This document shows positions 35,341 to 44,304 of a stretch of 64,000 nt of DNA, piece by piece. The DNA comes from Lichenifustis flavocetrariae (GTDB lineage: Bacteria; Pseudomonadota; Alphaproteobacteria; Rhizobiales; Beijerinckiaceae). Where the stretch lies: NCBI RefSeq assembly GCF_026130545.1, contig NZ_JAMOIM010000001.1, forward strand, positions 372,001 to 436,000. Direction: 5' to 3'. The position numbers were made by a program, and so were the translations under genes. Under the pieces are notes generated by a model, which did not search any database, was not told where the DNA came from, and worked only from the letters and a program-made list of their open reading frames with translations. Position 1 is the stretch's first letter, and each line of letters starts with the position of its first letter.

Positions 35341-36073
35341 CTCCGCGGCGCCCGGCGCGGGATGAGGCGGCCGATGAACTTCTCTCCACGGCACGGCTCT
35401 TCGCTTCCAGCACGGTCTTGGCCCGATGCGCGGATTCGTTGATGGCCTGCAGGTTCGGAAACCCCCAAAAAGTCAGCAACTCCGGCCATGGCCGATCCCG
35501 CTGATCACGCCACACGCTGAACAGCGGTACCCGATGGTCGGCCTCCGCGCTCCGCAAAAGCCGTTTCCCGGTAACCGCGCAACGACGCCTTTGAAGGCGG
35601 CTCAGGAGGCGTAGATGTTCTCCCGGGGCATTCCATAGTTTCCAGGCCATGACGCACGCGGCATGCCAGCGGGCACGGGTGTTCGGCGCCCCGGCCTGCC
35701 ACAGGTCGCGGTGCCAACCGAAGCGGAACACCATCTGTCCGCAGAGGCAACAGAAGCCCGGTCCCCGATCCCATCGCGCCTCCCGATAGGGGGCGGGCGG
35801 TAGCCTGAAACTGGTCGGTCGTGTCTCTTCGTCTCTGGATAATCGCCACGACCATCCCTCCGGCGCCCCGCTCCGCGCCGCAAGTCCCCGTGCCAGCCGG
35901 TCGGCCCGGAGAGGATGAGCACGCCAGTAGCTCTCCACGGCAAGACGCGGCAGGGCCGGCGTCCAAGACTGTGTCAGGGAATGAACCAGCACCGGCGCGG
36001 GGAATACGTCCGGTCGGGCCCGCTCCAGTTGCAACCGCGCCCGTTCATTCCGCTGCGCTCGCCATTCCGGCAT
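35267..36073 (-). CDS. HNH-like protein of unknown function
   Basis: The product is 268 residues from an ATG at 36073 (MPEWRAQRNERARLQLERAR). A Cys pair FCCLCGQMVF and a later CAVTGKRL, then SAEADHRVPLFSVWRD and NLQAINESAHRAKT, form an HNH (beta-beta-alpha metal) nuclease pattern with His, Asn and His. The His in ADHRVP would be catalytic. The start is placed after the terminator at 36134-36165, which excludes the longer frame. The Ala/Arg/Pro-rich end comes from repeat-like DNA. HNH proteins of this size occur in defence, phage and repair contexts; none is supported by the neighbours. Confidence 0.65.
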   Translation of the reverse strand: MPEWRAQRNERARLQLERARPDVFPAPVLVHSLTQSWTPALPRLAVESYWRAHPLRADRLARGLAARSGAPEGWSWRLSRDEETRPTSFRLPPAPYREARWDRGPGFCCLCGQMVFRFGWHRDLWQAGAPNTRARWHAACVMAWKLWNAPGEHLRLLSRLQRRRCAVTGKRLLRSAEADHRVPLFSVWRDQRDRPWPELLTFWGFPNLQAINESAHRAKTVLEAKSRAVERSSSAASSRAGRRGDPEPEPRRAGAWLPGSGFADTAPE

Positions 36074-36133
36074 GATTCGATCCGTCCGCACCGCGGGAGA
36101 GGTACGGGTCCGGGTGGGAGGTTCGCAAGTCAG

Positions 36134-36165
36134 AAAAAAGCCGTTGCCCTTGAAGGGGCAACGGC
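36134..36165 (-). terminator. Intrinsic terminator of the liv operon
   Basis: On the plus strand an A-run (36134-36139) precedes GCCGTTGCCC (36140-36149), loop TTGAAG and GGGCAACGGC (36156-36165). Read on the minus strand this is a perfect 10-bp stem followed by six T residues, 80 bases after the last gene of the transporter operon (stop 36245). Confidence 0.9.
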
Positions 36166-36244
36166 AGTCAGGTCTTTCAACATGACTATGCCTGAGCCGC
36201 ATTTCAGTTCCGTGTCAAAAATCCAAAGAATGGCACGGATCGAA

Positions 36245-37249
36245 TCAGAGGGCGCGCGGAGCGCTATCCTGTTCAGCCAAAGCGGTCGAAGGGTTGGTCT
36301 CGAGACCGTCGACATGACGCGACACCGCTGTCCGCTCGCCGAACAATCCACGGGGGCGGAGAACCAGGATGGCGCAGAGGATGATACCGATCGCCACGAC
36401 TTGGAGTGACGCGGCCCGAGCCTGGAGTTCCGGCGGGAAGATGGCCGTGAGGGCGGCGCCCGAGCCGCTCCAAAGCCCCCAGATCAGGACGGCGCCGATG
36501 ATCGCCCCGGCATTGTTGCCCGAGCCGCCGATGATCAGCATGGTCCAGATCTGGAACGTCAGGGCCGGCAGGTAATTGTCGGGCGCGATGAAGCCGATCG
36601 CATGCGCCTGCAGGGCACCACCGAGGCCGATGACGGCGCCGCCGAGCGCGAAGGCCTGGAGCCGGTAGGCCGTGGCATTCTTTCCGAGCGCTGCCGCCGC
36701 CGTTTCATCCTCGCGGATGGCGCGCAGCACCCGACCCCATGGGCTCTGCGCCAGCCGTTCGAGCGCCAGGAAGAGCGCGACGGTCAAAACGACCATGCCG
36801 AGAAACTGCAGGGCCGCAAACGCGCCAGGTCTGTCGGCGAAACCCCCGAACGGCCGGGGAATGAAGCCGATGCCGAACGGCCCGCCCGTCACTCCCTGGA
36901 CGTTCAGGCAGGTGAGTTGCACCACGACCGCGACACCGAAGGTGGTGATGGCGAGATAATCCGACCGGAGACGGAGTGTCAGGGCACCCACCAGCAGCGA
37001 CGCAAGCCCCGCCGCGGCGGCTGCTCCGATCAGGCCGGCGACGATCGGCAGGGCGAAGCCGCCGAGATGGGCCTGCGTGGGCGGTGTCGTCAGGATGGCC
37101 GACGTATAGGCGCCGATCGCCGCGAAGCCGGCGATCCCGACATTGAAGAGGCCCGTCTGCCCCCATTGAACGTTGAGACCCAGGCACATGATCGCATAGG
37201 TCAGCGCCGTGGTGCCGAAGAAGGCCGCGTAACCGAGAAGGTCAAGCAT
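36245..37249 (-). CDS. livM: Branched-chain amino-acid ABC permease, LivM type
   Basis: The product is 334 residues from an ATG at 37249 that overlaps the stop of livH (ATGA). It has about 8-10 membrane helices with LivM marks: LNVQWGQTGLFNVGIAGFAA, RLRSDYLAITTFGVAV, NVQGVTGGPFGIG, ALGKNATAYRLQAFALGGAV and MLIIGGSGNNAGAIIGAVLI. It pairs with LivH to form the import channel energised by LivG and LivF. Substrates may be branched-chain amino acids, amides or urea, since this family is broad. It is the last gene of the operon. Confidence 0.92.
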   Translation of the reverse strand: MLDLLGYAAFFGTTALTYAIMCLGLNVQWGQTGLFNVGIAGFAAIGAYTSAILTTPPTQAHLGGFALPIVAGLIGAAAAAGLASLLVGALTLRLRSDYLAITTFGVAVVVQLTCLNVQGVTGGPFGIGFIPRPFGGFADRPGAFAALQFLGMVVLTVALFLALERLAQSPWGRVLRAIREDETAAAALGKNATAYRLQAFALGGAVIGLGGALQAHAIGFIAPDNYLPALTFQIWTMLIIGGSGNNAGAIIGAVLIWGLWSGSGAALTAIFPPELQARAASLQVVAIGIILCAILVLRPRGLFGERTAVSRHVDGLETNPSTALAEQDSAPRAL

Positions 37250-38157
37250 CAGGCGCGCCGTCCGAACAGGCCGGCCGGTTTGACGAGCAGCACCGCGATC
37301 AGCACCGCGAAAGCCACCGCGCCTCGCCATTGCGCGCCCACGAAGGCCACGGCCGCGGCCTCGGCGAGCCCCACCGTGAAACCACCCACCACGGCACCCG
37401 GCACCGAGCCGATGCCGCCCAGGATGGCGGCCGCAAAGAGTGGCAGGAGGAGGTCGAAGCCCATGAAGGGCCGCACCTGCACGAGCAGTCCCACAACGAC
37501 GCCGGACGCGCAGGCCAGCGCCCCACCGATCATCCAGGTGATCCGGATGACGCGCGTCACATCGATGCCGGCCACGCGCGCGAGCGTGGGATTCTCACTC
37601 ACGGCCCGCATCCCGCGGCCCGTGGCCGTTCGGGTCATGAAGAGGTGGACGCCGATCATCAGCAGGCCCGCGAGAACCACCAGCACCATCTGGTTCGGCG
37701 TCGCGCGCAAGCCGAAGCCGAGCGGCCTGGCGATCTGCAAGGCCCGGGTGAAATAGGTCGGCTGCGCGGTGAACAGCGCTTCGAGCAGGCTGCGTAAGGC
37801 CATCGAGGCGCCGAAGCTCGCCATGATGGCGATGATGCTCTCGCCTTTGTCACGCAACCGCCGGAACAGCAGCCAGTCGAGCCCCAGTGCAAGCCCGCCC
37901 GTGAAGCCCATGGCGATGACGGCCGCGCATAGGGTCAGCCAGGTGAACGAAAACGGGCCGAGCGGCGGGGTGGCGTGGCCGACCAAGAGACCCATGGCGG
38001 CACTGGCGGCGAGTGTCGCGTAGGCACCCCAGGCGATGAATTCGCCATGCGCGAAATTCGCGAACCGCAGAATGGAATAGGTGAGGGTGACGCCGATGGC
38101 CCCGAGCCCGATCGTGGCACCCGCCACGGTCCCGTCGACCAGGAACTGCAGGCTCAA
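37249..38157 (-). CDS. livH: Branched-chain amino-acid ABC permease, LivH type
   Basis: The product is 302 residues. It starts at a TTG (38157) that overlaps the livF stop, giving LSLQFLVDGTVAGATIGLG, the usual LivH start; no ATG or GTG fits. Marks are SILRFANFAHGEFIAWGAY, FRRLRDKGESIIAIMASFGA, GRGMRAVSENPTLARVAGID and PLFAAAILGGIGSVPGAVVGG. It is the second permease of the importer and overlaps livF by 3-4 bases and livM by 4 bases, so translation is coupled across the operon. Confidence 0.92.
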   Translation of the reverse strand: MSLQFLVDGTVAGATIGLGAIGVTLTYSILRFANFAHGEFIAWGAYATLAASAAMGLLVGHATPPLGPFSFTWLTLCAAVIAMGFTGGLALGLDWLLFRRLRDKGESIIAIMASFGASMALRSLLEALFTAQPTYFTRALQIARPLGFGLRATPNQMVLVVLAGLLMIGVHLFMTRTATGRGMRAVSENPTLARVAGIDVTRVIRITWMIGGALACASGVVVGLLVQVRPFMGFDLLLPLFAAAILGGIGSVPGAVVGGFTVGLAEAAAVAFVGAQWRGAVAFAVLIAVLLVKPAGLFGRRA

Positions 38158-38915
38158 ACCAACGCCTCCGCGGCGCGCCGGTGGATTCCCAGATAGAGTT
38201 CGGCCACCACGGGATCGTCCGCCATGCTGCGAGCCAGGCCTTCGTGGCGATTGAGGCCCTCGACCAGCACCAGGGCACGGTCGGCCAGCGCCAGGGCGGC
38301 GCGGACATTCTGTTCGACGAGCACGATGGCGACGCCTGACTCGCGGATGCGGTCGAGGCGTCGGAAGACCTCGCTGACGAGCTTCGGCGACAGGCCGGCG
38401 GACGGTTCGTCGAGCATCAGCACACGCGGCCGGCCGATCAGGGCCCGAGCGACGGCCAGCATCTGCCGTTGTCCGCCGGAGAGGCGGCCGGCCTGCAGCG
38501 CACGGGCATGCGCGAGGTCGGGGAAGGCGTCGAACATCTCGGCCATCCGGCTGGCCGCCACTGTCCGATCGGCAAGTGCATCCCCGGCGATCTTGAGGTT
38601 GTCGGTCACCGACAGGGTGCCGAAGACATTTTCGGTCTGCGGCACGAAGGCGAGGCCCATCCGGGGCCGCAGGTGAGGGGCCACATGGGTGATGTCGTGG
38701 TCGCCGAGCAGCACGTGTCCGCTGCCGATCGGCACGATGCCCGCCAGCGCCTTGATGAAGGTCGATTTGCCGGCCCCATTCGGTCCGAGCACGGCCAGGA
38801 TCTCCCCGGGCGCCACCCGCAGCGACGCGCCGCGCACGATCGGCAGATCCGGGTCGTAGCCGGCCGTCACGGCTTCCGCGACGAGCAGCGCTGTGGCCGG
38901 AGCGGGTAGGCTCAT
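38154..38915 (-). CDS. livF: Branched-chain amino-acid ABC ATPase, LivF type
   Basis: The product is 253 residues. Walker A is GPNGAGKSTF, the signature is LSGGQRQML and Walker B RPRVLMLDEPSAGLSP; VAPHLRPRMGLAFVPQTENVF is the LivF form of the Q loop. It hydrolyses ATP with LivG to drive uptake. Its ATG overlaps the livG stop (ATGA). Confidence 0.94.
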   Translation of the reverse strand: MSLPAPATALLVAEAVTAGYDPDLPIVRGASLRVAPGEILAVLGPNGAGKSTFIKALAGIVPIGSGHVLLGDHDITHVAPHLRPRMGLAFVPQTENVFGTLSVTDNLKIAGDALADRTVAASRMAEMFDAFPDLAHARALQAGRLSGGQRQMLAVARALIGRPRVLMLDEPSAGLSPKLVSEVFRRLDRIRESGVAIVLVEQNVRAALALADRALVLVEGLNRHEGLARSMADDPVVAELYLGIHRRAAEALV

Positions 38916-39730
38916 GCCGCAGCCGATCCAAGATAGGCTTCGATGACCCGGGGGTCGCGTGCGATCGTGTCCGGTGCGCCCTCGCAGAGCAGTCGGCCTT
39001 GCGCCATGACGAAGACATGGCTGCAGAGGCGGGTCACCAAGTCCATGTTGTGCTCGATGAGGAAGACCGTGACGCCCCGGGCGTTGATGGTCGCGATGCG
39101 GTCCATGATGATGTCGAGCAGGCTCGGATTGACGCCGGCCGCGGGCTCGTCGAGCAGCAGCACGCGGGGGTCGCCCATCATGACGCGCGCGATTTCGAGG
39201 AGCTTGCGTTGTCCGCCCGACAGGACGCGCGCCGGCTGGGTCGCCAGTCGATCAAGGGAGACGAAGCGCAAGAGGTCCATGGCCTTGCCAAGGGTCTCGC
39301 GTTCCTGACGGTGGACCTTCCGGGGTGTGAACCAATTCGGCAGGATCGCCTCGCCCGACTGATCGTGCCGCCCCAGCATGACATTCTCGACGACGCTGAG
39401 AGCCGGAAAGGGCCGCGCGACCTGAAAGGTGCGGCCGAGCCCGAGCCGTGCCCGTCGATAGGCCGGCGTGCGTTCGATCGAAAGCGCGTCGAGCATGATC
39501 CGGCCCTTCGTCGGTGTTTGGACACCGGCCAGCAGGTCGAACAGGGTCGACTTGCCGGCTCCGTTCGGGCCGATCAGCCCCGCCACGACCCCGCGCGAAA
39601 CGCTCAGCGAGAGAGCGTCGACCGCCACATTGCCTCCGAATCGCTTCGTGACTTCCCGGACTTCGAGGACGGAGTCCGACACTCGTTGCGGCTTGTATAC
39701 GGACGTGGTGTCGTCCGGTGACGGGGGCAT
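38912..39730 (-). CDS. livG: Branched-chain amino-acid ABC ATPase, LivG type
   Basis: The product is 272 residues from the ATG at 39730; the frame is open 380 bases further upstream but that part is antisense to the next gene. Walker A GPNGAGKSTLFDLLAG, signature LSGGQRKLLEIARVM, Walker B DPRVLLLDEPAAGVNP and IEHNMDLVTRLCSHVFVMAQG fit LivG. It is the first gene of the operon livG-livF-livH-livM. No periplasmic binding protein (LivK) is encoded nearby, so it must be elsewhere in the genome. Divergent from the TIGR04076 gene over 66 bases. Confidence 0.93.
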   Translation of the reverse strand: MPPSPDDTTSVYKPQRVSDSVLEVREVTKRFGGNVAVDALSLSVSRGVVAGLIGPNGAGKSTLFDLLAGVQTPTKGRIMLDALSIERTPAYRRARLGLGRTFQVARPFPALSVVENVMLGRHDQSGEAILPNWFTPRKVHRQERETLGKAMDLLRFVSLDRLATQPARVLSGGQRKLLEIARVMMGDPRVLLLDEPAAGVNPSLLDIIMDRIATINARGVTVFLIEHNMDLVTRLCSHVFVMAQGRLLCEGAPDTIARDPRVIEAYLGSAAA

Positions 39731-39796
39731 GATCTTGACCTTCGCGTGACGCGCGGACCTTATGCGATCTTGCCGGCCAGGCAAGGACCAACGCGA

Positions 39797-40159
39797 ATGC
39801 AAGACGTGAGCCAGGACGGTTTCGAACTCTTCGATCTCCGGGTCGAGATGATCGTGCCCGAGGGTGTGCCGATCTACTGCGGGGCCAAGGCGGGCGACCA
39901 TTTCGAATTGCGCGGCGAGATGCTGACGCTGCCGCCCGGGCAGGGGATCTCGATCTACTCGCTGGCAGCCGTGCTGCCGCTTCTTGCGGCCAAGCAGCGG
40001 CCGACGCACAGCAACGATTGGATGACCACCGACGCCGAGATCGCCTGCCCGGACCCCAATTGCGGCAGCCGCCTGCGCATCATCCGCACCGGGACGCGCC
40101 GCTTTCGTCACGCCGAGACGACTGCGGTCCCGCTCTCTTCCGACACCGAGCAGCCATGA
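39797..40159 (+). CDS. TIGR04076 family protein
   Basis: The product is 120 residues from ATG 39797. It has FELFDLRVEMIVPEGVPIYCGAKAGDHFEL (shown in part: VPIYCGAKAGDHFEL), GISIYSLAAVLPLLAAKQRP, DWMTTDAEIACPDPNCGSRL and a final RTGTRRFRH. This Cys-containing small protein family (TIGR04076) has no known function, though it often accompanies aldo/keto reductases. Here its stop overlaps the start of an aldo/keto reductase gene (ATGA at 40156), indicating coupling. Confidence 0.8.
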   Translation: MQDVSQDGFELFDLRVEMIVPEGVPIYCGAKAGDHFELRGEMLTLPPGQGISIYSLAAVLPLLAAKQRPTHSNDWMTTDAEIACPDPNCGSRLRIIRTGTRRFRHAETTAVPLSSDTEQP

Positions 40160-41208
40160 CCGAAACGACAGACCTCCGTCCCGACTACAGGATCAGCCGC
40201 GTCATCCGGGGCAATTGGCAGCTCGCGGGTGGCCATGGCGCGGTCGACCGCGATGCCGCCCTCACGGCGCTGCTCAGGGCGTTCGACTCCGGGGTTTTTA
40301 CCTTCGATTGTGCCGACATCTACACGGGCGTCGAGGACTTGCTCGGCGCCTTCCGAGAACTTCTGACCGATCAGCGCGGTGCGGAAGCAGCTCGGCGGCT
40401 GCGGGTACACACCAAGCTGGTCCCGGATCTCGACAAACTGCCGACGCTGACCCGAGGAGACCTCGCGGCCATCGTGGACGAATCCCTGCGGCGGCTGCGG
40501 GTCGATTGCCTCGACATCGTCCAGTTCCACTGGTGGGACTATGCGGTACCGGGCGTGGTCGAGGCCATGCTGGCGCTCGACGAGTTGCGCCAAGCCGGCA
40601 AGCTGCGTTTCGTCGGCGCGACGAACTTCGACACGCCACACACCCGGGCCATTCTCGACGGCGGCGTGCCGCTGGTCTCCATGCAGACCCAGTATTCACT
40701 GCTCGACACGCGGCCTGAGAACGGGCTCGGGGCGCTCTGCCAGCGCCACGATGTTGCGCTGCTTTGCTACGGCACGGTCGCGGGCGGCTTCCTGGGGGAT
40801 CGGTGGCTCGGAGCGCCGGAACCGGTGGATGCGCTCGAAAACCGCTCGTTGACGAAATACAAGCTGATCATCGACGAGTTCGGAGGCTGGGCTCTGTTCC
40901 AAGAGCTGCTCCAGGCCTGCCGCAGGATCGCGGACCGGCACGGCACCGATATTGCCACCATTGCGAGCCGTGCCGTTCTCGACCGGCCGGGCGTTGCCGC
41001 CGTCATCGTCGGTGGCCGCAACGACGCTCACGTGTCCGCAAACGCGCGGATCGGGGCGCTGCGCCTCACGCAGGCCGATCGTGCGGAGCTCGACCATGTG
41101 CTCAGGCATCGCCGGGGACCGGCTGGCGACACCTATACGCTCGAACGCGACCGCACCGGACGCCATGGTGCGATCATGAAATACAATCTGAACAGCGTTG
41201 TGACCTGA
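40156..41208 (+). CDS. Aldo/keto reductase
   Basis: The product is 350 residues. It follows the AKR barrel: RVIRGNWQLAGGHG, the catalytic-type Tyr in FDCADIYTGVEDL, ESLRRLRVDCLDIVQFHWWD, FVGATNFDTPH and QTQYSLLDTRPENGLGALCQ. It should reduce carbonyls with NADPH; the substrate is unknown. It is coupled to the TIGR04076 gene. The C-terminal segment DTYTLERDRTGRHGAIMKYN is longer than in short AKRs and resembles that of reductases paired with TIGR04076 proteins as I recall. Confidence 0.87.
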   Translation: MTETTDLRPDYRISRVIRGNWQLAGGHGAVDRDAALTALLRAFDSGVFTFDCADIYTGVEDLLGAFRELLTDQRGAEAARRLRVHTKLVPDLDKLPTLTRGDLAAIVDESLRRLRVDCLDIVQFHWWDYAVPGVVEAMLALDELRQAGKLRFVGATNFDTPHTRAILDGGVPLVSMQTQYSLLDTRPENGLGALCQRHDVALLCYGTVAGGFLGDRWLGAPEPVDALENRSLTKYKLIIDEFGGWALFQELLQACRRIADRHGTDIATIASRAVLDRPGVAAVIVGGRNDAHVSANARIGALRLTQADRAELDHVLRHRRGPAGDTYTLERDRTGRHGAIMKYNLNSVVT

Positions 41209-41243
41209 CGAAGAGATCAATCCGTCGGCGCTCGGGATCGCTC

Positions 41244-41747
41244 TCAGGCTTTCGAAGGCCCCGTCCAGAAATCGGCCTGAAGTGCTGCCGCTTCTTCGGC
41301 AAGCAGAGGACCCACCACTTGAACCTGACGCTGCCCCGTCGCGAAGACATCGCGGCACGGCAGGTCAAGCGTGGGGTTTTCGTCATGGTCGCCTGTCTGC
41401 GCCTTGAGGTCCCGCTCCGATTGCCCGAAGACCACCCGGCCGATGCCGGCCCAATAGATCGCACCCGCGCACATCGCACAGGGCTCGGCGGAGGTGTAGA
41501 GCGTGCAGCCGGCGAGTTCGGCGGGGCGCCATTCTTTCGACGCGCGGGTGGCCAGCAGGCGCTCGGCATGCGCGGTCATGTCCCGGTCCTCGGCACGATA
41601 GCCGTTTTCCTGCTCCATCAGCACGATGCCATCCTGGTTCACCAGGAGGCACCCGAACGGATGGTCTCCCCGATCGCGCGCTCGCCGTGCGACCGCGAAG
41701 GCTTGCCGCAAGAAGACGACATCGTCGGCACCCTGATGTTTTGACAT
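41244..41747 (-). CDS. Cytidine/deoxycytidylate deaminase-family nucleoside deaminase
   Basis: The product is about 167 residues from the ATG at 41747 (GAGAAGAG upstream; a GTG at 41756 is less likely). The zinc motifs are THAE-like TAHAERLL and EPCAMCAGAIYWAGI. It resembles guanine deaminase or TadA-like nucleoside deaminases (GDHPFGCLLV, RVVFGQSE). The reaction is hydrolytic deamination of a base or nucleoside; the exact substrate cannot be told from sequence. It starts 15 bases after the histidine kinase stop and is probably co-transcribed with it. Confidence 0.85.
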   Translation of the reverse strand: MSKHQGADDVVFLRQAFAVARRARDRGDHPFGCLLVNQDGIVLMEQENGYRAEDRDMTAHAERLLATRASKEWRPAELAGCTLYTSAEPCAMCAGAIYWAGIGRVVFGQSERDLKAQTGDHDENPTLDLPCRDVFATGQRQVQVVGPLLAEEAAALQADFWTGPSKA

Positions 41748-41761
41748 GTCGATCACTCTTC

Positions 41762-44032
41762 TCAGGCGACACGTTGACGATTGGCGGTTTCATTCGAGGG
41801 AGCTGGAGGGGGCCGCGGTGTTTCCGCCATGATGACCCGGTGCAGAGCGCGCGCGAGATCCTTGATCGCATAGGGTTTTTGCAGAACGGGGAAATCCCCG
41901 GCCGATGGGTCCGCGAGCGCCGCACTGAAGCCGGTCGTCAGAAGCACAGGGAGGCCGGGGAAGCGTTCACGGATCGCGCGCGTCAGGGCCAGGCCGTCCA
42001 TCCCTGGCATGACCACATCCGAGAAGACGACCTTGAATCCGTCAGGATCCTCATCGAGGAGCGCGAGAGCTTCTTCGGCGTTGCCGACGAGGGTCGTGAA
42101 ATATTTGAGTTCCTTCAGCATATGCGTGGCCAAACGACCGACCTGCGGGTCGTCGTCGACGACAAGGACACGAACGCCGCGACCGTCGGGAACGGCCTCC
42201 AGGTCCCTCGCTTCCCGCACGATCTTTCGATCATCCGCAGCCTGAGGCAAGTGGAGTGTGAACGTCGAACCTTGGCCAAGCGTGCTGACGGCTGAAACCT
42301 CGCCTCCCGATTGCTGGGCAAAGCCAATCACCTGAGACAGACCCAAGCCGGTGCCCTGGCCAACCTTCTTCGTGGTGAAGAAAGGCTCGAACACGCGGTC
42401 GAGCATTTCGGGCGCGATCCCGCCGCCGGTGTCACTGACCGAAACAGATACGAATGCGCCCTCGCGGCGGGATTTCGCTCGGATATCCAGAACGTGGTCA
42501 CTCGTTTTCACGGTGATCGTTAAACGCCCACCGTCCGACATCGCATCCCGGGCATTCACGGCCATGTTCACGATCGCCGTGTCGAATTGGTTCGGATCCG
42601 CATTCACAAGGCAAGGTTCGTTGAGGATTTGCGTTTCAAAATGAATGTGGGGGCCGGTGAGCCGATCCAACATTTGGCTGATGCAAGATACGTTTTCGGC
42701 GACATCGAAGATCTCGGGTTGCAGAGCTTGGCGTCGCGAGAAGGCGAGTAGCTGGGCGGTCAGTTTGGCAGCGCGTTCCGCCGCGTCCGCGATGGCATCC
42801 ACATAGCGTCGGCGGCGCTGCTCGCTGATGTCGTCCCGCCTCATCAATTCGACCGATGACTGGATCACGGTGAGCATGTTATTGAAATCATGCGCAACGC
42901 CGCCCGTAAGCTGGCCGACGGCTTCCATCTTCTGCGACTGGCGCAGAGCCGCCTCGGCGTTCTGCCGAGCCAGGATGGCGCGCTCGCGCTCCGCGGCTGC
43001 AGTGGCGACTTCCTCATAGGCGTGAAAGCGTCTCACGATGGCCCAGATCAGTGCCCCAATGCACAGAATGGCGATCAGCACGAAGCCGAACGTCACGAGG
43101 ACCTCACGTCGCCAATCGCTCAGGATCAGGGATTTCGAGCGGGCGATGTTGATCCGCAATGGGAAACCATTGACCGGCTGGGATGCGGCAATCCGTGCCT
43201 CAGGAACGCCGTTGTCGATAGTCCAGAGCTTTTCCGACACGTCTGGAACACCATGCCACGTGGGAACCGCAGGCGTGATCTCCGCCGGCGGCTGCCTCTG
43301 GCCAAGCTTCGCCGGAGGGAAGCGTGCCATCAGAACCCCGTCCCTTCGCCAAAGTGCGATCAGATTGCCCGGATCAAGATGCAGAGAAGTATAGAGGTGT
43401 TCGAAGTAGCTGATTTGAATGGCGCCGAGGACGAGGCCTATGAGCGTGCCATCGGGTCCATTGAGGCGTCGCGCCAAATAGAGGGTCGGTGTACCACTGC
43501 CGCGGTTGATGACGGGTTCACTGAGATAGGTCGGTTCGAGCGGATGATCGCGGAGATATTTGAAATAGTCGCGATCATTCAGCTGAACGTCCGGCACCGG
43601 CCAGTACCGAGAAAAGTTAATCAGTTTCCCTTCGGTATCGATGATCGTGATGGCGTCGAGCTGGGGGATGCCGGCGGCCCGCGTTTGCAAGGCTTCATGG
43701 ACCGTGAACGTTGATTCACGCTTGTTGAAGCCCTCCGGCGTCGTGATCCCGTCATTCTGGATTTCGTCCGCGATGCTCCCGAGGACAAGATCGACATTTT
43801 GAAATGAGCGACTTGTTTCTTCCGCCAGAAGAAGATCGAGCGTCCGAAGCTCCCGTGCAGCGTCCGTCAACTCGGCGTTGTAACGACGGGCGGCCAGGAG
43901 TGTCGTGAGCAGAACAAGAAGGACGATGACCCCGAAGCCGATCGCAGTCACCTTCCTGATGGGGCTCAACCTTCGCAGCCGTGTGAGCAGGGAGGCGAGG
44001 CCCGCTCGAACATCAAACAGGTGCCCGATCAT
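41762..44032 (-). CDS. Hybrid sensor histidine kinase
   Basis: The product is 756 residues: membrane helix 1 (about 28-48), a periplasmic sensor of about 250 residues of PDC/dCache type (LNDRDYFKYLRDHPLEPTYL, a common ligand-domain wording), helix 2 (about 310-332), HisKA with the phosphorylated His381 in GGVAHDFNNML, HATPase (NMAVNARDAM, VSDTGGGIAPE, GTGLGLSQV) and a C-terminal receiver with Asp672 in VVFSDVVMPGMDG. It senses an external signal and phosphorylates itself and its receiver. No cognate output regulator is adjacent; the LuxR-type gene at 44305 is divergent and could be linked. Confidence 0.93.
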   Translation of the reverse strand: MIGHLFDVRAGLASLLTRLRRLSPIRKVTAIGFGVIVLLVLLTTLLAARRYNAELTDAARELRTLDLLLAEETSRSFQNVDLVLGSIADEIQNDGITTPEGFNKRESTFTVHEALQTRAAGIPQLDAITIIDTEGKLINFSRYWPVPDVQLNDRDYFKYLRDHPLEPTYLSEPVINRGSGTPTLYLARRLNGPDGTLIGLVLGAIQISYFEHLYTSLHLDPGNLIALWRRDGVLMARFPPAKLGQRQPPAEITPAVPTWHGVPDVSEKLWTIDNGVPEARIAASQPVNGFPLRINIARSKSLILSDWRREVLVTFGFVLIAILCIGALIWAIVRRFHAYEEVATAAAERERAILARQNAEAALRQSQKMEAVGQLTGGVAHDFNNMLTVIQSSVELMRRDDISEQRRRRYVDAIADAAERAAKLTAQLLAFSRRQALQPEIFDVAENVSCISQMLDRLTGPHIHFETQILNEPCLVNADPNQFDTAIVNMAVNARDAMSDGGRLTITVKTSDHVLDIRAKSRREGAFVSVSVSDTGGGIAPEMLDRVFEPFFTTKKVGQGTGLGLSQVIGFAQQSGGEVSAVSTLGQGSTFTLHLPQAADDRKIVREARDLEAVPDGRGVRVLVVDDDPQVGRLATHMLKELKYFTTLVGNAEEALALLDEDPDGFKVVFSDVVMPGMDGLALTRAIRERFPGLPVLLTTGFSAALADPSAGDFPVLQKPYAIKDLARALHRVIMAETPRPPPAPSNETANRQRVA

Positions 44033-44304
44033 CTCAGAGGCGGTCCCCGCATCCCCGTCTCACCTTGCCGGAACGCACATGATTCGAACTTTGCGACCGT
44101 TTGGCGCAATGACGCAAGGGGATCATACAATTTTGATCACCTCGGCGACTCGCGAGATCCGTGCGACCTGTGAGGAGGCTCACAGATGCGGTCGTGCTCC
44201 ATGTGCCACACTCCGAACGCTCGCGGCTCTCCTGTCACGATGCCTGAAGGCTCGGCGCCTCAGCATCCTTTCAGTGTTGAACCGCCTGTTCGGGGGGACA
44301 TGGC

